A stretch of 64,000 nucleotides of DNA from contig NZ_QEWR01000002.1 in the NCBI RefSeq assembly GCF_003121925.1, positions 1-64,000 on the forward strand. Reading direction: 5' to 3'. This document shows, piece by piece, positions 26,493-33,881 of this stretch (position 1 is its first letter; each line of letters begins with the position of its first letter). The stretch comes from Ignatzschineria indica (GTDB lineage: Bacteria; Pseudomonadota; Gammaproteobacteria; Cardiobacteriales; Wohlfahrtiimonadaceae). The notes beneath the pieces were generated by a model. That model had not been told where the DNA came from and ran no database searches. It worked only from the letters and a program-made list of their open reading frames with translations. The position numbers were made by a program, and so were the translations under genes.

Positions 26493-27857
26493 ATGAATTC
26501 AGTTAAGAGAGAAGAAGAGAAGAGAGCGGTGACTCAGAAGCAAGAGGCGGAATTATCACCTACAGATGTTCAAGTGCAGGGTAAGGTGAAAGGGGAGGGG
26601 TCTCTACAAGCGGAGAAGTCGGGCCTCTATAATGATGTTGCTGTTGAGGCTTCTCATGCCGAGTTGTTAGGTGAGCCATTAGAATTTACTGTTAAAGAGT
26701 ATGATGAAGCACCATCAGATGTTAATGAGAACGTTAAGTCGAATAATAAGTTAACGCATCTCAAAGCCCCTTCATTTGTTGCTGATCGCTCTACTCCAGA
26801 GCTCTTTGATGCCGCTCTAGAGAGTAGTGTGCTTTCAGAGATGAACTCTGAAAATAGAAGCGCTTATCTAGGAGGTGGCCGATTAGAGCCCGTGATTTCT
26901 GATCATAGTGATGCAAAGGTAGAATCTTTCAGTGCGATCGACTCTATCGTGGCAGAAAATATTGAGGAGATCGAGGAGAGAGCAGCACAGCTAGAAAGTG
27001 ATGAATCGATCAATAAGGATGAAGATGTCAATGTTAATCCTCCAAAAAAACGACGCGGGAGTCAATTAGGTATGGGATGGTTTCAAGGATTTAGTCTATT
27101 TATATTTGGTTTGCTCTTCGTAGGGTTAGCTGCGTTTGCTTACTTTATGTTTGGAGAGGAGTCTCTCTATAGTGGAAAAGAGGTGAAATATGTGGCAGTT
27201 CCTAATGAGGAATCGGGGGCAATGGCGGCGTTAAATCCAGCTATTCCGGAAGAGGAGCGGCAGCGTTATATCTATGTTCCTAAAGAGCCTCGTGAAGTCG
27301 TTGACGTAGCAGAGGTTGAAGTGCCGGCATTAGAGGGTACAGAAGCACAGAAGTTTACCCAGGTGGAGATTGTAAGTCACAATGATGCAACGGGTGATGA
27401 TGAGATATCTGTTGTTGAGACTACGGTTGAGGAATCGCCTGCTTTAACGCTTCTATCTCTCGATGATTCGGTAGGAGATCTTTCACAAGAAGCCCAATCT
27501 TTAATCGATAGTTATCTTCTTCAGGCTGATATCGCCTATACACAGGGAAATTATGTGGGGGTCGACCAAAACGATGCTTACCACTATTATCAAGAGATCT
27601 TAAAATTAGATCCAGAAAATAGTGCTGCGCAACAGGGTTTACTCAATATTGCCGATATCTACTATCGCAGTGCTTATGATGCTTATAATTATGGACAGTT
27701 AGATATCGCAGAGCAGTATGTCGCAATAGGTCTAGTTGTTCAGCCTAATCATAGTGCGCTTTATCAGCTTAAATCGATCATTGATCAGAAGCGAGCAGAA
27801 TCGCAATTTGATATCCCTGCTTTTAATCAAGGTGTACAAGGCTTTCAGTTTGAATAG
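26493..27857 (+). CDS. Unknown single-pass membrane protein with TPR-like C-terminus
   Basis: 454 residues. Residues 1-190 are acidic, low-complexity and probably disordered. A basic stretch (PPKKRRG, ~183) precedes one membrane helix (~199-222). The periplasmic part has a linker and then a helical tail (~335-440) with TPR-like units (AYHYYQEILKLDPENSAAQQGLLNIADIYY, AEQYVAIGLVVQPNHSALYQLKSII). The topology and acidic N-terminus place the C-terminus outside the cytoplasm. I do not recognise a family; FimV-like or cell-envelope scaffold proteins have a comparable plan. It stands alone between maf and the convergent ftsY. Confidence 0.75.
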   Translation: MNSVKREEEKRAVTQKQEAELSPTDVQVQGKVKGEGSLQAEKSGLYNDVAVEASHAELLGEPLEFTVKEYDEAPSDVNENVKSNNKLTHLKAPSFVADRSTPELFDAALESSVLSEMNSENRSAYLGGGRLEPVISDHSDAKVESFSAIDSIVAENIEEIEERAAQLESDESINKDEDVNVNPPKKRRGSQLGMGWFQGFSLFIFGLLFVGLAAFAYFMFGEESLYSGKEVKYVAVPNEESGAMAALNPAIPEEERQRYIYVPKEPREVVDVAEVEVPALEGTEAQKFTQVEIVSHNDATGDDEISVVETTVEESPALTLLSLDDSVGDLSQEAQSLIDSYLLQADIAYTQGNYVGVDQNDAYHYYQEILKLDPENSAAQQGLLNIADIYYRSAYDAYNYGQLDIAEQYVAIGLVVQPNHSALYQLKSIIDQKRAESQFDIPAFNQGVQGFQFE

Positions 27858-27975
27858 AGAGAGAAACGCTTAGAATTATTATAAGTTATGACTATTCAAG
27901 TTATGACAATTCAACTTAAGTGAATGTATAGAATTGAATAGATAAGCCGAGATAAAAAAGTATAGAACAGAGCAT

Positions 27976-28012
27976 AGAAAAAGGCCCTAGAGATTTTAGA
28001 TCTTTAGGGCCT
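27976..28012 (-). terminator. ftsY terminator (minus strand)
   Basis: AAGGCCCTA pairs with TAGGGCCTT around an imperfect centre. Read on the minus strand it is followed by a T-rich tail. Confidence 0.85.
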
Positions 28013-28034
28013 TCTACTTAAGAGCGATCTACCA

Positions 28035-29603
28035 TTACTCACCCTTTTCGATTTCACTCTCTTCGGTTGAGATTAAAGCATCTACAAACTCATTTGAGTT
28101 GAACGGACGGAGATCATCGATTGTTTCGCCGACACCAATAAAGCGAATGGGAATCTCAAGCTCTTCCGCAATGGCAAAGAGGATTCCCCCTTTCGCTGTT
28201 CCATCGAGTTTGGTAAATGTCATGCCGGTAATCGGAACAGTCTCATTAAATTGACGTGCTTGATTAAGCGCATTTTGACCCGTAGAGGCATCAACCACTA
28301 ACATTACTTCGTGAGGAGCGCTCTCATCATGTCGTTTAATCACTCGATTAATTTTGGCAAGCTCCTGCATTAAGCCTGAGTCTGTATGGAGTCTGCCGGC
28401 AGTATCGGCAATTAAGATATCAATTTTCCGAGCTTTTGCTGATTCCATCGCATCAAAGATAACAGAAGCCGGATCAGCGCCCTCTTTTTGTGATATGACA
28501 GGGATCTTATTTCTTTCACCCCAAACTTGTAATTGTTCTACAGCAGCAGCTCTAAAGGTATCGCCGGCGGCTAACATTACAGAGCGACCTTCTGCTTGGA
28601 ATTTCTTCGCTAATTTACCAATAGTTGTTGTCTTACCCACGCCATTTACACCAATCATCAAGATCACATAAGGTGTATGCTCCTTATCGATTACTAATGG
28701 TTTTGATACGGGCTCTAAAATCTCCTTCATCTCTACCTTTAATGCCGCAAAGAGTTCATCCACATTAGAGAGTGACTTACGGGAGACAGAGTCACGAATT
28801 GAGGTGAGAAGTTGATCTGTAACATTGATGCCCACATCGGCCATTAAAAGGCGCGTTTCTAGCTCTTCTAAGATCTCTTCATTAATCTCTTTTTTACCAA
28901 GGAAAAGATCTGCAATTCCTTCAGTAATACTATTGCGTGTCTTACTTAGGCGACTTGTTAGGCGGGCAAAGAATCCTTTCTTCTGTTTTGGCTTCTCTTG
29001 AGTGACCTCGACATACTCTTCAGCTTGCTCATTAATCTGACCATCAGCAATTTGCTTATCGGCTTCTTCATCGATAGAAGTTGTTTGTGCGTCGCTGATT
29101 GCCGGTTGCTCAACTTCAATCTTTTCAACCTCAGTTTCTTCAGTTTCAGTAACTACTTCAGTCGCTTCCTCTTTGGAGTCCTCAATAGGGGAGGGATCAA
29201 GCGGCATCTTACTCTCTGTAACATGCTCTTCTGAGACTTTCTCATCTTGAAGATGACCCTGTTCATTAGATGCTTCAAGAGTCTCCTCTTTGGCATCAGA
29301 TGCGATCTTTTCTAAGAACTGATGTTGTGCCGGCAATTCTTTTGCAGAATCGGATTGACTCTGAGGTTTAACATTCTCTTTAATCTCATCTGCAATATCG
29401 TGAGCAATCTCCTCAACAATATGCTCTACAGTGGAAAGAGGAGAGCTCTCTTTTTGAGAGGGGATCTCTTTATCATCTTCAGCAGGGGATTTGACTGCTT
29501 GAACGGAAGATTTTTCCTCAAGCGGAGTCTCTTGAGAGACAGCCTTATCCTCTTTTTTGCCACCAAATAATCTACTAAACCAACCTTTTTTCTTTTCAGC
29601 CAT
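28035..29603 (-). CDS. ftsY: Signal recognition particle receptor FtsY
   Basis: 522 residues. An acidic variable A-domain (~1-205) rich in Glu follows a short basic N-terminus. Then come the N domain and the SRP GTPase G domain with GVNGVGKTTTIGKLA, DTFRAAAVEQL, DTAGRLHTD, TKLDGTAKGG and FIGVGETIDDLRPF. It receives SRP-ribosome complexes at the inner membrane. It is not adjacent to ftsEX or rpoH here. The GTPase part is highly conserved and only the A-domain is species-specific. Confidence 0.97.
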   Translation of the reverse strand: MAEKKKGWFSRLFGGKKEDKAVSQETPLEEKSSVQAVKSPAEDDKEIPSQKESSPLSTVEHIVEEIAHDIADEIKENVKPQSQSDSAKELPAQHQFLEKIASDAKEETLEASNEQGHLQDEKVSEEHVTESKMPLDPSPIEDSKEEATEVVTETEETEVEKIEVEQPAISDAQTTSIDEEADKQIADGQINEQAEEYVEVTQEKPKQKKGFFARLTSRLSKTRNSITEGIADLFLGKKEINEEILEELETRLLMADVGINVTDQLLTSIRDSVSRKSLSNVDELFAALKVEMKEILEPVSKPLVIDKEHTPYVILMIGVNGVGKTTTIGKLAKKFQAEGRSVMLAAGDTFRAAAVEQLQVWGERNKIPVISQKEGADPASVIFDAMESAKARKIDILIADTAGRLHTDSGLMQELAKINRVIKRHDESAPHEVMLVVDASTGQNALNQARQFNETVPITGMTFTKLDGTAKGGILFAIAEELEIPIRFIGVGETIDDLRPFNSNEFVDALISTEESEIEKGE

Positions 29604-29845
29604 AATCTCTACTTCTTATTCTTTATTCTGTTTTAGAATTTATAAATAGGGGGTTAAATTTTAAGGGTTATTCTATCAGTTAATCACTGAGTTTGCTCTT
29701 TTCTCTACTTGTGGTATTATTCTAAATCTTAATTAGGCTCTGTTAGCAAATGGCGGTATAGAGATAGGTTTGACTAATTATTAGCTAATCAAGAAATAAG
29801 GCTTGTCAAACTCTAAAATATATTGCATTATATGCATCTTGCTTC

Positions 29846-29922
29846 AGGCGTATAGCTCAGTTGGTTAGAGCGCCACCTTGACATGGTGGAGGTCGTTGGT
29901 TCGAATCCAATTACGCCTACCA
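29846..29922 (+). tRNA. tRNA-Val (anticodon GAC)
   Basis: 77-base cloverleaf. Acceptor AGGCGTA pairs with TACGCCT, the anticodon stem is CCACC/GGTGG with loop TTGACAT, the T loop is TTCGAAT, and CCA is encoded. Confidence 0.96.
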
Positions 29923-29931
29923 AATTTATAA

Positions 29932-30008
29932 GGGCCTTTAGCTCAGTTGGTTAGAGCTCTCGACTCATAATCGAGCGGTCGCTGGTTCGAGCCCAGCAAG
30001 GCCCACCA
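29932..30008 (+). tRNA. tRNA with CAT anticodon, probably tRNA-Ile2
   Basis: 77-base cloverleaf with GGGCCTT/AAGGCCC acceptor, anticodon loop CTCATAA and encoded CCA. The anticodon arm GACTCATAATCG and the T-arm GGTCGCTGGTTCGAG match the lysidine-modified tRNA-Ile2 pattern better than elongator tRNA-Met. It lies 9 bases after tRNA-Val and the two form one transcript. Confidence 0.85.
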
Positions 30009-30020
30009 ACTAAAGGCCCA

Positions 30021-30046
30021 AACCCCGCATAATTGCGGGGTTTTTT
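30021..30046 (+). terminator. Terminator of the tRNA-Val/tRNA-Ile2 unit
   Basis: CCCCGCA/TGCGGGG hairpin followed by TTTTTT. Confidence 0.92.
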
Positions 30047-30162
30047 GTTGCCTGAAGGCTGATTTGGCGGGAAATTTGGCGGGATTTACGTCTTAATTAA
30101 GTCAAAGCACTAGCCGGTAGCAAGCGGTTAACAAATGCTGGTAATTACGCATCAACGATCAG

Positions 30163-30480
30163 ATGGCGATAAGCATAAATTATTTTGTGAATGACCGTGA
30201 TCACTACACGGGCGCAGAAGCGCGATACTCGTTGCCAGGAAAAGCCAAACGAAAGAAAATATTAATCGGCAAAGAAGGGCGAGTCCATATTTAAGGATGA
30301 TCTTTGAAGGTGAAAACAAGCACAAACATCCATAGAAAAACAGCTTTTCAAGCTTAATCGAGGTAAAGCATCGATCAGCGTGAGTTTAGCCAGAGAAAAT
30401 CCCAGCCTAACAGCAGAAAGCCTACTAAAGTGAGTGGGTTTCAAATCAAAACGTGATGCTGAAAATTGGATTGTAATTAC
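30163..30480 (+). pseudogene. Possible remnant of a MobF (TraI/TrwC-like) relaxase
   Basis: From the ATG at 30163 a 43-codon frame reads INYFVNDRDHYTGAEARY, then SLPGKAKRKKILIGKEG, and after a TAA continues MIFEGEN. This resembles the MobF start, where a YY...Y motif is followed by G-GA-LGL-G and F--LLEG. Farther on (about 30353-30385) another frame gives GKASISVSLA, like the SAPKSVSLA motif of that family. Stops and frame changes break it, so it cannot encode a working relaxase. The identification is tentative because the remnant is short. Its position directly after tRNA genes fits an old integration site. Confidence 0.33.
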
Positions 30481-30619
30481 TGTAACGTATAACTTCCCAG
30501 TGGGAATGGATTTGTGAGTGAACTTTTGGGAGAAGTGCTAGGGGCTGTTGAGCATTGTAGTTCAAAATAAAAAAAGCGAGCGGTAGAATATTATCGTCAA
30601 ACAAAACCTGCCACTCGCT

Positions 30620-31388
30620 ATGTCTCGAACCATGCTTACAGATAAGCTATGGCTGAAACTAAAGTCTATTCTCCTAGATTTAAATATTTAATTTAAATAT
30701 TTATGACAAACCAAATTTAAGAAATATCGTTGAGGGTATTCTATTTAGAATGAGAACAGGTGTTCCTTGGAGGGATATTCCTGAACAATTTGGGCGACCT
30801 AATGCGACTTTTAAGACTTTTAGTTGTTGGTCTAAAAACAACAAGCTATTGAAATTATTTAAAAAACTATCACAAGATATTGATTATGAATGGCTGATTA
30901 TAGATGGAACTCATATTAGAGCTCACCAGCATAGCACGGGAGCAGCCACAGATAATCCTCAAGGAATATCAAAAAGTGTTGGTGGAAATAGTTCAAAAAT
31001 TCATATGATCGTAGATGCTTGCGGTAATCTCTCTGAATTTATCGTAACAGATGGAACGACTCACGATATAAAGATCGCTCTAGAGCTACTAAGTAAGACT
31101 CCTTTAAATACAACAGATTATGGCAATGCAGATAAAGGCTATGACTCTGAAAGTTTTAGAGAAGAGATTATAAATCAAGGAGCTAAAGCCATTATTCCCA
31201 AAAAGAGAAATACTCTTACAAACAATAGTCATATGGACTGGTATATTTATAAAACTCGGCATTTAGAGGAGAATGCATTTGCAAGGCTGAAACATTTTAG
31301 AGGTGTAGCAACAAGATGTGACAAGCTAAAACAACATTATAAAAACAATGTTGCTTTAGCTTGTGCCTATACTTGGCTGAAGTTATGA
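30620..31388 (+). pseudogene. IS5/IS427-type transposase, frameshifted by a 13 bp duplication
   Basis: The N-terminal part (MSRTMLTDKLWLKLKSILLD) starts at 30620 and stops at 30691. The rest runs from about 30692 to 31388 in another frame (NIYDKPNLRNIVEGILFRMRTGVPWRDIPEQFG...). The break lies in a perfect tandem duplication of ATTTAAATATTTA (30678-30690 and 30691-30703). Removing one copy joins the halves as LDLNIYDKPN in one frame. The DDE residues are all present: DGTHIRAHQ, ADKGYD and EENAFARLK. So the catalytic domain is intact but the N-terminus is cut off by a recent-looking 13 bp insertion. Confidence 0.88.
30678..30703. repeat. 13 bp tandem duplication inside the transposase
   Basis: Two perfect adjacent copies of ATTTAAATATTTA. 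The size (13, not a multiple of three) accounts for the frameshift exactly. Confidence 0.95.
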
Positions 31389-31545
31389 ATGTTCAACAGC
31401 CCCTAGACTATATTAAGTATGTTTTTTATTTTACTCATTATTTTCATTCTAGCCTCGATTCATCTGCAGCTAGGTTTTGGTATATTTAACGTATAAATAC
31501 TATAATTATAATCATGATGTTTGTTTTAATTTTTTTGGGGTGATT

Positions 31546-32697
31546 ATGTTTACGGTAGAAGTAGATAAAATCAAATGGATCGCCGGCTCTCTAGGCATGA
31601 GTATTGACACTCTTGCCGAGGAGATTGCACCCAAGAAAAAAGAGGACTTTAAAGAGGGGAAGTTAGGAAAAGGCGCGATACAAAAGCTAGCTAAAGTTTC
31701 TAAGCAGCCTTTAGCTTTTCTGCTTCATGATTTGCCTTTGAGTGATCAAAAGATTGAGTTCCCAGATTTTAGACAAACAGCGACTCCAATAGAACTTAGT
31801 AGTAACTTCTTTGAAATATTAAAAGATGTTCGGAAAAAGGTAGATTGGTATGAGGATTTTTTGAAAGAAGAGGGCTATGAACCTCTCTCTTTCATAGGTA
31901 AATATAATTTTAACCTAAAATTATCCGTAACTACTGTCGTAGAGGATATTATAAGAGAATTGAAATGGGCACCTGAATATCCAATAAAGACCGATCTTCT
32001 ATTAAATAACCTTATCAATGCCGTTGAAGAGAGCAGAATATTAGTTTTTAGAAATTCTATAGTAAAGAATAATACTAGAGAACCTTTAAGTGTTGATGAG
32101 TTCAGAGGATTCGTAATCTCTAATCAATATGCTCCAGCGATATTTATTAATACTCGAGATAGTAAAGCTGCAAATTTATTTACACTTGTACATGAACTAG
32201 CTCATTTATGGCTTGGGTTAGAAGGTGTTAGTAATATTGATTATGAATATTTAATGAATATTCAAAAGCCAAGCAGAGAGGTTTTGATAGAGCGATTTTG
32301 TAATAAAGTCGCTGCAGAGTTTCTCATGCCTCACAAGATATTTAAGCAAAAATGGAATAATAGTAATGAGCCTAAACATGAGGCTTATAATATAGCTAAC
32401 TATTTTGGAGTTAGCGCATTAGCTGCTGCTATACGAGCGAATGAACTCAAGTTAATTGATAGCGCTTATGTTTCAAAAATTCAGCATGAAACAACATTAG
32501 CACTACAAAGAAAAAAAGAAAGAGCAAGCTCTGGCGGCCCTAAATATATCTATATGATACCTATTAGAAATAGCAGGAGATTTACTAATACAGTTGTTCG
32601 TAGTGCAATGAATCAGAAAATTACCTTAAAGTATGCAGGGCAATTAATTAATGCGAGCCCCAAGGTTGTAATGGATATTTATAAAGGGCAAGTCTGA
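31546..32697 (+). CDS. ImmA/IrrE-family metallopeptidase, probable antitoxin
   Basis: 383 residues. An N-terminal ~70-residue region resembles the degenerate Xre helix-turn-helix of COG2856 proteins (IAGSLGMSIDTLAEEI, LGKGAIQKLAKVSKQPLAFLL). An ImmA/IrrE zinc peptidase domain follows with HELAH (216-220) and FCNKVAAEFLMP. The ATG at 31546 follows a TTGGGGTG ribosome site. The next gene encodes a DUF4411 protein and overlaps by one base, a pairing often found as a toxin-antitoxin-like module, with this protein as regulator/antitoxin. It sits right beside the IS and the tRNA-flanked remnant, which suggests horizontal acquisition. Confidence 0.85.
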   Translation: MFTVEVDKIKWIAGSLGMSIDTLAEEIAPKKKEDFKEGKLGKGAIQKLAKVSKQPLAFLLHDLPLSDQKIEFPDFRQTATPIELSSNFFEILKDVRKKVDWYEDFLKEEGYEPLSFIGKYNFNLKLSVTTVVEDIIRELKWAPEYPIKTDLLLNNLINAVEESRILVFRNSIVKNNTREPLSVDEFRGFVISNQYAPAIFINTRDSKAANLFTLVHELAHLWLGLEGVSNIDYEYLMNIQKPSREVLIERFCNKVAAEFLMPHKIFKQKWNNSNEPKHEAYNIANYFGVSALAAAIRANELKLIDSAYVSKIQHETTLALQRKKERASSGGPKYIYMIPIRNSRRFTNTVVRSAMNQKITLKYAGQLINASPKVVMDIYKGQV

Positions 32698-33203
32698 TGT
32701 CAAAATATTTATTAGATAGCAATATATTTATACAGTCTAAGAATCTGCATTATCGTTTCTCATTTTGTGGAAATTTTTGGATTCTCTTACAAGATATGCA
32801 TGCAACAGGAATGGTTTTTACAGTCAAGGTAGTAAAACAAGAGCTTTTAAAAACCAAAGACGAGTTATCAGATTGGATTCGAAGCTTACCTAAGGAGATG
32901 TTTTTAGACCATTGGAATGCAGTTGATGAGTGGGTTACGGTAACAGAATATCCGAGAATTTGCGGACATCCTTATTTTGATTACGCTTTAGAAGAGTTTG
33001 CAAATGAGCATGAGGCTGATGCTTGGCTGATTGCATATGCTAAAAAATATGGTTATACCATAGTAACGAATGAAGTCAGAAATCCTGACATGAAGAGAAA
33101 AGTCCCACTATATGATATTGCTGAGGCTTTTAGTGTGCCATGCATTACCTTATTTGATTTTTTAGAAAAATATACGGATAACTTCACTTTGAAAGAGGCC
33201 TAG
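32697..33203 (+). CDS. DUF4411-family PIN-like protein, probable toxin
   Basis: 168 residues with PIN-like acidic positions: LLDSNIFIQ at the start, the central HEADAWLIAYA and VTNE toward the end. DUF4411 proteins are predicted ribonucleases of the PIN clan. The ATG overlaps the antitoxin stop (TGATG), so translation is coupled. By analogy it would cleave RNA and be held in check by its partner. This is inference, and a standalone RNA-processing role is possible. Confidence 0.8.
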   Translation: MSKYLLDSNIFIQSKNLHYRFSFCGNFWILLQDMHATGMVFTVKVVKQELLKTKDELSDWIRSLPKEMFLDHWNAVDEWVTVTEYPRICGHPYFDYALEEFANEHEADAWLIAYAKKYGYTIVTNEVRNPDMKRKVPLYDIAEAFSVPCITLFDFLEKYTDNFTLKEA

Positions 33204-33281
33204 AGGTTATTGTTACTTTCAGATATAGGGCTATAGCTTCGTCTGTAGTGTTTTCAATGATCAGGTCTAAATCGATAACTA

Positions 33282-33773
33282 CTACCGATAATCATTATAA
33301 GTACCTATCCCAAAGTCATAATATTTTTCAACAAGTTGAAATATCATTGCTCCCTCTTTAAGGGAGATTGTATGAGGTTTGAGTAGGGCGCCATATTGCT
33401 CGAGCGTTTGTAGATACTCATCGAGCATCTCTTTTGACTCTTGATTTGCGATAAATAGTAGTAGCGAGTGTTGAGCCTTTTGGCATCCGACTACATCATT
33501 TATTTCGTTAGGATAATCAATAAGTGAAATTTGGTAGGGGGTTTTAATCTCTTGTTCCTCTGAAAACTCCTCTATTGTAATCGTGTGATCTAAATAGCTT
33601 GCTCGATGCTCTTGATTGAGGTTTTGAAATTGCTCGTTAAGAAGGTTTGTAAGCATTTCTGTTAGCTGTTCAGTTGAGCGATCACCTTCAGTTAATCTCT
33701 CTGTTAATTTGTCAGCCATCATTGCGCTACGGATAAGATAAGAGAGGAGTGGCTGAAAAGAGGTGTTTTGCAT
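33282..33773 (-). CDS. Hypothetical protein, unknown function
   Basis: A 163-residue soluble protein with no signal peptide or membrane segment. The first 60 residues are helical with a repeated pattern (DKLTERLTEGDRSTEQLTEMLTNLLNEQF). The rest is mixed, with a hydrophobic strand HSLLLFIANQ. A good ribosome site (AAGGAAAG) precedes the ATG, which supports a real gene. I recognise no family. It lies between the toxin-like gene and the FUSC gene, on the same strand as the latter and 108 bases downstream of it. Confidence 0.65.
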   Translation of the reverse strand: MQNTSFQPLLSYLIRSAMMADKLTERLTEGDRSTEQLTEMLTNLLNEQFQNLNQEHRASYLDHTITIEEFSEEQEIKTPYQISLIDYPNEINDVVGCQKAQHSLLLFIANQESKEMLDEYLQTLEQYGALLKPHTISLKEGAMIFQLVEKYYDFGIGTYNDYR

Positions 33774-33881
33774 AACTTTCCTTTTAGTCTATTACAGAAA
33801 ATATCGTAAAAATTAATATAACAGCTATTACAAATAACTTATTTCAATGGGAGTTTTTTCGGTACTCCTATCTTTTGATAG

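Larger units (their letters stand above)
30541..31403 (+). mobile_element. IS5-family (IS427-group-like) insertion sequence, defective
   Basis: An 863 bp element bounded by inverted repeats. The left end GGGGCTGTTGAGCATT matches the reverse complement of the right end (GGGGCTGTTGAACATT) at 15 of 16 positions. TA flanks both ends (30539-30540 and 31404-31405) within CTAG-like contexts, which suits the target preference of this group. It contains one transposase gene, disrupted as described separately. It inserted beside the remnant DNA that follows the tRNA pair. Confidence 0.88.
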
